From Bifiguratus adelaidae (Eukaryota > Mucoromycota > Endogonomycetes > Endogonales), in NCBI GenBank assembly GCA_002261195.1, contig MVBO01000003.1, forward strand, positions 92,143 to 156,142: DNA of 64,000 nucleotides, given 5' to 3'. The notes beneath the pieces were generated by a model. It did not search any database and was not told where the DNA came from. It was given only the letters and a program-made list of their open reading frames with translations. The position numbers and the translations under genes were made by a program. Below, in pieces: positions 16,001 to 27,170 of this stretch. How positions within the stretch are numbered: position 1 is the first letter of the stretch; each line of letters begins with the position of its first letter.

Positions 16001-16205
16001 TTTGACATGTTCATGTTCTATATATTAAGGTCTTCAAACAGCGAGAGCCGATTACCCTGACCGCGCACGCGATGAACCTGGTCGATCGACCGATCGATAT
16101 CCGCCGCGTGATTTGAGAAACCCTCCTGCTCCGGATTATGGTCGTGGTCGACGGGATTTTAACGACGGCACCTCTTGGAGGATAGCAGGTAGTTCGCGTC
16201 GATGA
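13006..16205 (+). CDS. YTH-domain m6A reader, YTHDC1-like, with Arg/Asp/Glu-rich nuclear tail
   Basis: Ten exons (13006-14265, 14468-14599, 14664-15183, 15236-15315, 15367-15420, 15475-15526, 15579-15684, 15738-15889, 15942-15986, 16030-16205) encode 858 residues. Residues 1 to about 640 are very low complexity, rich in RD, RE, SR and PP, like the charged N-terminus of nuclear YTHDC1. The YTH domain begins RYFIMRTLEMANI and continues GVWATH (first cage Trp), VVLFFAVNASGHFQGFAEM, DWIVSPGY (second cage Trp), FKVNWKC, FPVHRARDGTEVEA. It is cut into about seven small exons. A short RGG/RD tail follows. YTH domains bind N6-methyladenosine in RNA. A nuclear role in splicing or export, or a Mmi1-like role in RNA elimination, is inferred. 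The donor at 15184 (GTCTGT) is the weakest splice. Confidence 0.9.
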
Positions 16206-16356
16206 CGCGTAGTCTCAAGTTGAGAGAGACTTTGTAAAGTGAAAAGCGAAACCTTGTTCCAATAGACTGTCTATGCTTATCGTACAAGTGGCTGCTACAT
16301 GTTTGGTATTGTCTCGAATGCCTCTTTTTGGATATAACTCCCTTTCCCCCTGCCAT

Positions 16357-19300
16357 TTACTTTTTGAGCGCTGTCAAATTCTAAGCCATAACATCGTGAG
16401 CATGAACGAAACATCATATCTACCGGAGTCAAACTTACATGCTTCTCCAGGTAACGTTGTATGTCTTCATCGGAGCGTTTAGACTCTGGCAACGCGTCCG
16501 CAATAGTACGTTTGGCACCTGCGTATTGTTCGACTGCAGCTTTCTCCGTCTAATAGAGAAACGGGCATGTAAGTAAGAATCCCCCAGCAAGATGATCGCG
16601 GTTTGTACTTACTATGCGCGCTATCCGGGCTGTCCAGAATTCAGCGGTCAATTTGGTAGAGGGAGGAACGAGCATGGTTGATTCAAGCAATGGTGCTTCC
16701 AATTCAACCAGATCGTCGAATGACAAGTCCGACGCATCCAAAAGTCTACCCGCGTATTGGTATGCTGATGGGACATCAATCGAAATATCATCGATATCAG
16801 CGACAAGATCTGATAGTGCTTGCTTATAGGTGGATGACTCGATGCTGAACTCCTTGTTGAGGGTCCGAAGTGCCTCAGCTGCCAAGGTCACGTCGTCCGA
16901 TTTCTTCTCAATGGCTTGAGTGACAAGAGTTTTTATCATTTCGGACTGGTAGGATGATAGTTCCTTGGCCGAATGAAGGAATTCCTGCAAAATAGTCAGA
17001 TCATTTAAAACATTGAAACTCAAGTTATCACATACCGAGAGGTCTCGAATCGCCCACAACTCTTCCATCATACCGTTCACCTTTAGATCGACTTCCGCCT
17101 TGCTCATGCTATTTCCTACATCTTGCGGACTCTCTACGACAAGCGACTCTTCTTCAGTTTTGGTAGCACCGCGTGGAAGAAGCTTCAATTTTGGACGCTC
17201 TGACACGGTCTCCACCTTCTCCTCTCCGTCAGCATCGCCCAAGGCATCGAAAATGTTGGTAGAACTGACGTTTTCATTGGCTACTGGTGTCGTAGAGCCT
17301 TCGCTGCTGTCACCCTTTCGAAGCTTGGTGCCCTTGGGTGACGACAGACTGGAGAAGACATTGCCACCAGGGCTGAAAGTCGGCATCTTGCCTCGCGAGC
17401 GATCCTTGCCAAGCTGCGACAAATCACCAGCTCTTCGAAGAGCTGAGTTGGCAAAGTAGCCGGTACCGCCGGCGCCGCTGCCTCCTCCGACAGTGCTCCA
17501 ACCATCCTGCCCTTCAGCAGCGGGGGTGGGTGGTCCGCTGCGGTCACTTCGTGCCCGTTGGGAAGCGGATCTAGACATTTGTGATCCTAGAGTGGGCAGA
17601 CGATTTGAGGAACTGGCAGATCTCTTAGCTGCCTCTCGTTCCTGTTGCATTTTTGCCTGTTGAGCCTAACATGAGTCAGTCGAGATCCTACCCTCGGTCA
17701 CGTTATGTTGTGCTTACCTCTTCGTGGATCTCAGATATTGTTTTGGGACCAGTGGAAGCTGCGCCATTTCGAGGGATCCAGTGGTGCTCACGCAACTCGA
17801 TGACATCCTTGTGAATCGCAAAAGGTAAGTCAAATAAGCCCTTCTACAGAGTTGTACCTACCAATAGCTGGAATCGAATACGAGAACTCAACGTTTCGTT
17901 GACGCTCAACTCTTTAATGCGATCGAAATACGTGTTCATCCAGCTTCGCGCCTCCTTTGTATCAAGGTCTTTGCCGACCGTTATTAGAAGCTTGCACAAG
18001 CTTTCCATCTCCTCTTCCTCAGGATCGGTGACGTTCGCCAGAAGCTTCTTGATACAAGCGTGCATGATGCGCTCAGTCAACATGCGCAAGATGAATAACT
18101 CGCCAATGAGTTGTACTAAACCGAGACCTCGTCGCTTCGCCTTTTGAGCAATGTAGTATTCCTCGGTTAACATAGCATCTGCGCCATCCACTGGCTTCGG
18201 CAGGTCAACCTTCCAACCTTTTTCAAACTCGGTTTGACAACGGTTGAGTAAATACTTTCGGAACAAGATAGGTCCCTTGGAGTAATTGCCCTGAGCGTCT
18301 TTTGCGCTCTCGTCATAGATCTCGGGATCGGTCTTGTCAAGCATTGCTCGACAAAGTTGAGCCCACATCTTTGCAAAGTTGGGCTCATCGGTAGCCTTCT
18401 CGAATACCAGCTGAATGACTGTCCTTAGGGACTCGCCATTGGTCTCCTTGACGGACTGATTTGCGAAATCGCAAATCTGTGACGAGATGCTCTCAAATTT
18501 CTCCATGGTAAGCTTGTTAAGGAGAGATTTCACCTTGCGAGTGAGAATATCCATTGGGATAAGCTCTCCTTCAGCTGGTTGCACAGGTGCATCGCTATTC
18601 AACGCCGGTTTCCATCGGTTCTCCGACATCTCCAAAGGAGCAACTTGATCCAAAGGTATAGTCGGGCCACCAACTTGCTCCCTCTCTTGCCGTCGTTTTC
18701 CACCACGGCCACTTCTGGATCTGCCACTGGACTCACGCGAGGCACTGAATCCTCCCATGGCGCCTCCACCGCTCATTGAGCGCATGGCTAGCGGCTTCCC
18801 GCCAGCGAATTTGCCCATCTCGGCTAGCTTGGCCATTGATTGCTGGAAACGCTCCTCACTGGTCTTGCCGGAGGGTGTACGGAGCCCGCGACTTCTATCA
18901 GACATTGCTTTTCGGTTAGAGCCTGAGCGACGACCATCCGCTGACAGATCAACCATGTCGTAACCGTCCAAGGAAGGCATCTGCGTGGGACGTCCGAGAC
19001 AGAGCTCACGGAATTGCATAATGAAATCGCGAGACATCTTCAAGACACCGTTGGGAGCCCGTGTGGGTGGAGAGACATCCGAAGGGTATTTGACGAGGGA
19101 AAATTCATTGTCCTTGAGGATTCTAGAAGGATAAGTGAAGTCGGGATGCTGGGGCATCGCTTCTCCAGGCGTTCCTGGTAGATCCGGCGTACGTGCAACA
19201 CTGGGTGAATCCGCGGGAGATGAATTTTGACTTTGCAGGGAGGTGTTCAACTGGGGCAAATCTAGTTTGGATGTTGAACGGGAATCCTCGGCAGCAGAAG

Positions 19301-20295
19301 GCTCCTCAGACGCAACCTTCTGGACGTCATCCTCAGACTCTTCGACAACCTCTTCAGATTGCTTTGCATTGTCCTCTGTGATGCCATGCTTCTCGTCAGT
19401 CATGCTTGCCTCGTTCTTGATCTCGAGCTTCTTGAGTTGCTCGGCCGCTGACTGAACATTAACATCAGAAGGAGCCGGCACAGCCGCCTCTGTCTCAACC
19501 GCAGATCCTTTGGAGTCCATAATGTCGGTTTCCTCCTTCACAGGCTGCACTTGCTCGGCTACAGAGTCATCGAGAACTGCTCGGTTCGGAGTTGGCTCTG
19601 TCGAAGCGGGCTTGCTAGAGTCTCGCACAGTCTCCGGTGTCACGGCCCTTTCTGTTGACGGAGGTGATGGTGTGGTGACAGATGCTGCTGTCTTTGGTGT
19701 CGAATCTACTCTTTCCGTTCGAGGGTCAGACTTTGCCGATGCAGCTGCTTCGGCAGGCTTTTCCTGCGTTTTAGCGTTCTCCAAATCTTTGGGATTGACG
19801 ATCTTGATCGCCTTAGAAACGGGTGGAGTAAATATTGGCGTGACGACAGGCGATTTGTCCGATATGACAGGTGACGGTGTCTTTGCTGGCGATGCCTTTC
19901 GTAGCGACTCTGTCGGAACCTCTGTTAATGTATTTGGATTGATGATCTTGATCGCTTTGCTTTTGGGAGGTTGCGGAACAAAAGTCGGCGCAAATGGTTG
20001 GGGCAGGTATGAATATTGTGGATTCATACCCTGCTATAAAGTTCAAGCTCAGTAACCGAGAAACACAGGCATAAAAATAGAGGAATATCTTACGGGAGGA
20101 AGGAATTGCGGGGGCCCATGAGGAGATCCTGAGTTGTTATGCAAGTCTGAAACGAGCCAATATGTCAGTCATCCGTAAAACAGAGTGGCATTCGTCACCA
20201 GCCACGCCATGATCCGACGGCATGCCCTACATACCTCCATACACATGATTAGGACTATAATTGGGAAAGCGTTGACCGCTTCGTTCGTCGGACAT
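16357..20295 (-). CDS. eIF4G: Translation initiation factor eIF4G
   Basis: Scaffold that links cap-bound eIF4E, eIF4A, PABP and eIF3 on mRNA. Eight exons (20235-20295, 20094-20146, 17862-20030, 17718-17807, 17036-17665, 16613-16984, 16439-16549, 16357-16380) encode 1,169 residues. The N-terminal half is disordered and carries two copies of SKAIKI(I/V)NP at about residues 62 and 110. A MIF4G domain follows (LLNKLTMEKFESIS, PNFAKMWAQLC, GELFILRMLTERIMHACI). After it come IHEEAQQAKMQQER and a Ser/Gly-rich linker. An MA3-like helical region (ELWAIRDLSEFLHSAKEL, YAGRLLDASDLS) ends the protein. The intron at 16985-17035 is 51 nt with no stop, so it could be retained in frame. The eIF4E-binding site appears atypical (see findings). 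Confidence 0.94.
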
Positions 20296-20421
20296 GCTCG
20301 TAAGCCCTGTCTATAGTAACATCGTCAATATCCAGTTCTAACCCCCTTATCAAAGCCATTCACCCTTCCTACTCACCCTGATGTCTCGAGAACAACGTCT
20401 AAAAAATTTCGTTTCCAAGGT

Positions 20422-23400
20422 TTATTCTGCAGTCACTGACCAAACAAGGTATACGGCGTGAACAATGGGCAATTGGAGTGCGAGATAGACTTCAGGATGA
20501 TAGTCGTCTGCACATGTAATCTTTGATCTATCTTTGGAATAGCCATGAGGCACGGTAATGATGAGCTCCTTCAATTTGAGTTTGGGGAAACGCTCTTGAA
20601 TGTCCTCCATGACAAGCATTGGAAGCGGCCAGAGTCTGCCATCATCGCCACGGATATCTTGGACACCGGTGATGAACATACCACCTGCTGGCAATTGCAA
20701 AGCAGCTTCATTGGCTAGTTGAACGAGAGTTGATCGATATTGGGGAATGTCCTCCACATTGAATTCGGTGTTGGGAATATGCGGAACCACGCATAGCATG
20801 GTCCGCGCATCCGGGATAGTCAATGGCACCTTCTTGGCCATGTTAACGAGGTGTATGGAGTCATCTGCATCCTCGCTTAGCTCCGACACCAGGCCCTGCA
20901 GAATGAATGAACAAAAAGGAGGACAACTGCCGTGCAAGCTTACGAGAGCCAGCAGAGTCCTATTGTTATCAGCAATGCGCTTTTGACGCGCCATCTCGTA
21001 TTCGGAAAGCTCCTCAGTTTCAATAATAGGCGCTATGTCAATATTTTAGGCTTTCGCGCAATGAAACATGTTTGACCTTGGTTACCTCTAGCTGGATACT
21101 TTTCCTTGGCTCCTGGGCCGTTCTGAACGCAAAATCAGTCAAACGCATGTTTTATGGTGGATGTCCAGCTTACCAGACCATCACAGCTCATATCTAGTCG
21201 AATTTCGACCCAATTGGTGCTATCCGTCCCAAAGCGTTCCACCATACGGGACATGCAAAGGTCTGCGAAGGAATGTTCCTGCGTCGGTTTGAACACCCAG
21301 ACCGTTCCCATGACTACGCTCTTTCTTGATATTGGTGACGGTGGAACTTCCCGTTTCGTATAGTTGATCACAATGTGCTTTGATGAGGTCGTTTCGGTCG
21401 CTTTGTAGCGGAAGATTTATTAGTAACGGTAAATTGAAGACTGAGACCATCGAGGCACTCACTCTCAAAGCAACGCATCGGAGGCTCTTGCGGCCTTTCC
21501 GCCTTGCGCAAAGTAGCAATAAACTCATGTGTAAAGCACAGAAAGTCATATTGCACAGACAAGAATGTCCCTAGCCCATACGCAGAGCAATAGCGTTGTC
21601 TTTTCACAATCTATCGGCCACACATGCTGTTCATCAAGTGCAAAGTCACATGCGTGTACACTTACAAGCTCTTCCAGTTCGAAACCTGCGTTCATGTATT
21701 GACGAATCAAGTGGAATCCCACAGGTACATAAAAGCAATGCTCCCTAGGATGACGATTAGGCCGAATGGGCGTGCCCAGCGAACGCTCACCGATTGTCAC
21801 CAATGCCTAAAGTTACTCGCTTTCCATGCTTGAGTAGTCTGCAATAACGTTAAATGCGCAGGCACAGAATAAGTCGGTTACCTTCGCGACTCTTCGCAAA
21901 CTTTGCGATACTCTTGCAAAAATTCCTCGCTATTTGCATACCTGCAGGACGGATGCTTTTACAAGGTATTACTCGGGCAACAAGACGCCTACCGAGACAA
22001 GTCTCCTTCAATGTGCGTTGAGTATGCCACACAATCCTTATAAGGCGGATGACTAAGGATATGATCAAAAGATTCATCCTCAAAGAGCGGTCCGCGAAGA
22101 TTCCGAGAGTCCATTTGTAAAATCACCGGACGATACTCTGCACTCGTAAGCCCAATGGGTAAGGCGAATGAGCAGTTCCGCTGAGAGAGCGCTACGGCCG
22201 CCTGCCAGTGAGGCCGTCAATGTCAGGAGCTTGTGTATCGCTGACTTACCGGATTAATGTCAACACCGATACATCTGAAGTTCAATAAGCAATCAACATC
22301 ATTATCAAAAGAGCAATAGTAGAGATCTTACCTTCGTTGTAATATGAAGCATTCAATTGCGTCAGTGCCTATGAAACGACCAAGTCAGCCAGGGAAAAAT
22401 ATACACTTCGTTTGCTACCAGCTCACTACACTCACCTCTACCAAGAAAGTTGGAGAGAATTCGCTCGTGCTTTTGTGTAAACTTCTCCAGAGCTCTGTAA
22501 AAAAGATCAGTTTCAATAACATTGCGGAGTCCCATACCTTCGCACGGTTTGCGGTAGCCAAGTGCCATGGTAATCCATCCCAGAATGAGAAGCCCATCTT
22601 GGTGCTCGACCTGGGATATCGAAATAGGTGGTATCAAATGGAAGAGAGAACAATTGATGCTCAGCTGGTTCGTAAGAACTCAGAAGCATGGCCTCAGATT
22701 TCGTATTGTCAAAACGCCCGTCAGCGTACGATGACCGGGTCAAGTACGGTTGGTGGGTGTAATCCTCAACGGCTGACACATAGAAGTCACTGAGGGACGA
22801 CTCAATCAGCATTGCCTCATAGGACTTTTTCACTAGCTCCTCGGGTGATGCCTTTTTCAGTCCCTCAATGTCGAAGCATGGCTCGCACAAGAGCACGCCA
22901 TCATACCCTGTTAAGCGACGTTAAGTAATAAACCGACTTATAACAGAAAGTTTTACCCTTTCGCCAAGTTACCGAATACTCTGACCAGCAATATGAACAC
23001 CTCGGAGCCTTCGAATTCCTCTTGCGCTGCGGAAATTTTGGTTTGCTCATTGCTTTGAGATATCTGTGAGAAACATGTGGGTACTCTTGACATATTGCTT
23101 ACCGCGTTTCCTGGCGAGCTCCTTCTCGCGAGCTAAGATTGCCAGCTTGGCGGCATGCTCTTCGTTCTTCTTCTGGTGAGCTACAGTTCTTATAAGCAAA
23201 TGCCGATATTGATGCCTCGATACCGACACGTCTTTTCAAACATGGTCCAGTCGTGATTGTGCGTCAATCCCGATGGTGGGGACTCAAAACACTGCCATGT
23301 TGCTTACATCCAGAGGACTAGCCAATGATAATGTCCTTACCTGCGTGCACAGATCAAAGGTCGTGAAATAGCTATCGCCACAGACTCTACATGTATGCCA

Positions 23401-26400
23401 TTCTTCATCTTTCAAATTCTTGGCACAACCATCACAACTAAAGTGATCCTCATAGACATCTAGGAGGAGCTGAGTGTTTGCTGAGATCCTCAATTTGTGT
23501 AGTATACCTTTTCGTCGATATCGCATTTCGTGTAGCGGACACCAAAAGATGGCCCCGCTTTCGAAGAATGACAATGGCTTTCGGGTACATGGTAAATGGT
23601 AGCTACGGTCACATTTGGATTCGAAACAGCCGAAGGTAGCTCCCTTTTCTTTGCACTCCCAGCATCTCTAAAGGATTACATGAGAATGTCTCTCACGCCG
23701 AGATTCCAATGGACTCACCATGCTTCTTCCCCTCTGCAGGGCGACAGCAACGTTGTACCATTCATTCTCTTTGGTGATGAAAACATCTGGTGAAAAGCGA
23801 GCGCAAGCATCATGGACCCATATCCGTTTTGTCTTTTCCTGCCCGTTTCGGTTCATTTGTTTGATCAAGAAGGGGCCTATAAATGCACCAAAGTCTGTCT
23901 TGTTGTCATCGTTGCACAATACGCAGACTTTTCGCTTCTTCCATTGTGTCATATACCAATGAGCCTTGTCAGCATCCGAAAGTCCCTCCAATTGCACCAA
24001 AGCGATGTCGTCAGAGCTGGAATTGCCCTCGTATTCGGTGTCTAAAGTATCTTTTTGATAAATCGAGACCAATTCACCTTTCACTGGCACTGGGCCTTGC
24101 TCGCCGTCATCCATGATAGACTGCACCGCAAAACCTGACCGAGGATGCTCATGCCAATCCGGAAATTGATGAGAAAAGCACCTGCATTAAAGCGTCAGCT
24201 AGAGGCTATCCAGATACACCAGACGCAACAATTACCAAAGGCAAAGTTCGAAGCTTGCATAGTCCTCTCCGAAAGATGGAGATTCGCAATACATGCAATA
24301 ATAGCGGAATTGTTTGATGACAATGTGACATTGATTGCAGTATATCTGCCAGCTGTCAGCATCTGGAAAGTGTCAGCATGCAGGATAGCGATGCGTGGTA
24401 GCCTACATTCGATCTCATTTTCATCCATGTCTTCCCTGTAGTATTCATCTTCCTCTTCTTCATCTTCCAGTTGCAAATTCTGGCGTCTTCGCTTCATCGC
24501 TTGTCGTCTCTCATATGCGTTATTGATCTTATATTTGTGGAATGAGCAAACCCTATCCTGCAATCATATTCTACCTACCTCCTTGATTTCCACTACAATT
24601 GAAATTCCATCTCTGGCAGCACTGACCCATTCCGGTTCTCGATCCGGATGCTCATGATCTTGCAACAATATTCGAAAGCCGTCTATAGCCATCACCACAC
24701 CATAGGTCTTCTTGAAGAGACAATTCTGAACCTCGAGAATATCTCCGACACTGATCACAGCCAGAAGACGCTCCTCACGCTCCTTGATCCGCTGCTCAAT
24801 TCGCTCAGCGAAATCCGCCTCCACGCACTCCTGCAAAGCTTTGTCGGGATCTTCCACTTGCTGTATTCTCCTGCTATCGGCCGCAATCCACTCGTCATAT
24901 TCGTTTGGCCATCCGCAAAAGTGGACTTGAACTAAGCCCATTTCCATGGCTACCAAGCGTGCTTCGTACCATAGCTTGTCAATGTGGAGCACCAAAACAT
25001 GTTGGAGATACGAGAATTCTTGAGGATTTGGCGCAAATCCCATTCTGTCGCTTAGCTGGCTGGTTGTTCCTCGAGTCATGAAGGCGCCAGTGCTTTGAAA
25101 ACTCGATCCAATGCTGGAGGTAATCTTCTTTGGCAGCATGCGAAGAAGACCTTCAGTCTTCATGACATTTCGAGGCTCAGGCATCTCGGTTGATCCATTC
25201 ATGTCTGCTGAATTTATATCAACGGTACGATAACTGAATACTCGATGTTTCTGGCGCCGTAATTGATGGCGACGCCTTGCTTTTCGTATAGCTTTTTTAT
25301 CCTTCTTGATCACCGGCTGCCGAGGAGGTCTAGGTGGCCGTGGTGGTTTCAAAGGTGTGTCGTCATGAGTTTCCATCGACATTTCATCTTCAGGTGGATC
25401 AACCAGCTCTAGACCTAATGCTTCTGCGATGACTCGATATCTGATGCGCCTCTTTCTTGACCTTTGCTCTTCCTGCATCTCAGGATTCTCTTCCAGCGTC
25501 AATAAGTCATCGATTGTCTCTTCAATTGTTCTGCTCTGTACGTTGATTGGTCGTATCCGGCGACTCTCAATCTGAATCCATTGATCGAATCTGCTGGTCC
25601 AGCCAGTGTAATGGACTTTGACTTTGTCGTCTCGCATCTCTGTAAGCACGCCATCGTACCAAAGACCGTCCGAAAATAAGACTTCAACCTTTTGATCATA
25701 ATGATACCCATGCGAATTGATGATAAATCCGTGCTCATCGGCAAGTGCCTTTGATGTCCGGCGAGAGAAGACCATTGAGGCTAAAGAAATGTTTTGTTCT
25801 TCTTTATCCTTGTTGCCTTTTGCTTTTTCTAGCTTCCGTGCCATTCTCTGTTCCTTCTTGGTGTCAACTCGTAACCTACGACTGTCAGAATAGACCCATT
25901 CATCTTCGATTTCAATGTTCGTAAAATGCACTCGTACTCTCCCGTAGTCCATTTCTGTCAGTTGTCCGGAATACCATTGACCATCACTCCCCTTCACCTC
26001 CACTGGACGTAAATAATAATGACCTGCAACGTTCGGCCCAAAGCCATGCGGATCACGTAGCGCGTTCTCTGTGCGACGCGTCATAAAAGCACCTGTACTT
26101 TGGAATGCAGATAGTGGCACCACTTCTTCCGATGGAATCGGCGCAGTAGGCTCTGGTTTTGGAACGACGTTCGGTGTCTTTGTAGCTTTTGCTTTGCGCC
26201 GACGTTTCCGACATTTTTCTGCGGCGGTATTGATCTTCAAATCTTGCTCCTCTAGGATCTTTTCGGAGAGGAACTCATCTTCATTTGGACTTGTCGTGGG
26301 GTCATCTAGCAGGCGAAGCCGGCGACTGTCAATCTTCATCCATTCCGAAAGCAAACCGAAAGCTTTGGTATATTGTACCCGAACCCTGGATTCGCGCATG

Positions 26401-27170
26401 GCAATCATCCTGGCTGGCAGCCACATGCCGCCAATTTGAAGAACTTCTACAGGCGTATGGTACATATACCCATATGGATTAGGTTCAAAGCCATGCTGGT
26501 CACGGAGAAGCTTAACAGCGCGTCTTGTTCGAAGTTCAGTCTCTGCGGTGAATGCAGCACATTCTGGGCGATTATCGAGCGTCCTTTTGGCAGGTAAGAT
26601 CAAGTCCAATGTCGGCAAACTCGTGGTTATTTGTACATCCGTAGGCAATGTTTGCACTGGAGTCGGTTTCTCCGTGATAGCCTCCACTTTTGGTAGTTTG
26701 CGTGGTCGACCCCGTTTTCGTTTTCGCAGGCTTTGCCATGTTATATGTTCAAAAGCAGAGCGACACACTGTTGCACAACCTGAACATAGCGCAAGTACAT
26801 CCATCGGACCACGACCTTCTTGTGCACTAATGCACGCTTGGCACAATGCTATGCCAGGATCGACGTCGAGCTGACTGTCGGCGCGCGCATCGAGATTCAG
26901 TGTGATTTTTGCCTTTACGGCCGCCTCCGCGGGCAATCGATTACAGTCATTGGACGGCAACGACTCGAGCTCCCGTGAAGTTCCAGCTGCTTCTATGCTG
27001 CTTTGTTGTCTATCACCAGCCGAGGCTTTGCTGGCTTGCTTTGTGTTCCTTGGATCGAGTTCACTGGCATCCTTGGGTCGGATTTGCTTTTGGAGCTTGC
27101 TGCTCACGACGGTTGCCCGTCCTACCTTTGCAAAGTACTCCTCCAAAACTGACTGCCGAAGACCATCCAT
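20422..27170 (-). CDS. Chromatin-reader/DNA methyltransferase fusion: AT-hook, Tudor-like x4, ZZ x2, ePHD, GATA finger, N4/N6 DNA MTase
   Basis: Twenty-two exons join in phase into about 1,901 residues. An AT-hook-like KRGRPRK lies near 152. Tudor-like barrels lie near 216-287, 356-434, 470-542 and 691-770, each ending in a W...SRR signature, with a possible fifth barrel near 806-850. ZZ-like fingers lie near 917-965 and 1165-1221. An extended PHD spans about 1036-1155 (VCVLC...WVHDAC...RCWEC...CDRSYHLPC...CPLH). A GATA-like finger lies near 1268-1292 (CSYC...CEPC). The MTase follows: YHGTWLPQ, SAM motif FLGRGT (1421-1426), GVDINP, catalytic-type HPPY (1496-1499), GDLSRY, GIGDNR. A second lobe near 1745-1901 has similar late motifs but no SAM loop or PPY. 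Exons: 24597-27170, 24407-24557, 24236-24362, 23719-24181, 23508-23667, 23341-23459, 23224-23291, 23103-23188, 22957-23052, 22538-22907, 22436-22494, 22333-22369, 22250-22274, 21993-22201, 21882-21941, 21791-21838, 21666-21744, 21463-21610, 21174-21400, 21086-21122, 20944-21032, 20422-20895. Predicted role: writing a DNA methyl mark on chromatin carrying particular histone marks. Confidence 0.8.
23189..23223 (-). other. 35-nt intron in the methyltransferase fusion gene
   Basis: GTATCG...TTATAAG between exons 7 and 8. Read-through meets TAA at its 3' end. Removing it joins the second ZZ finger to a Lys/Glu-rich helix in phase. Confidence 0.6.
24558..24596 (-). other. 39-nt intron needed to join the Tudor exon to the zinc-finger/MTase exons
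   Basis: Without splicing, the 2.6-kb first exon runs into an in-frame TGA about 11 codons past this donor and then stays open in the same frame. A 39-nt GTAGTG...TTGCAG intron removes the stop and keeps phase 0. A 21-nt alternative (24558-24578, donor GTAGGT) would do the same. Either way the reading frame and domain order continue, which favours one gene over a pseudogene. Confidence 0.6.

Noticed and set aside
24564-27170. The 868-residue Tudor ORF as a separate complete gene ending at the TGA near 24564
   Set aside because: The next exon continues in the same frame directly after the stop, lacks any start or promoter, and a short GT-AG intron removes the TGA. One gene explains the domains better.
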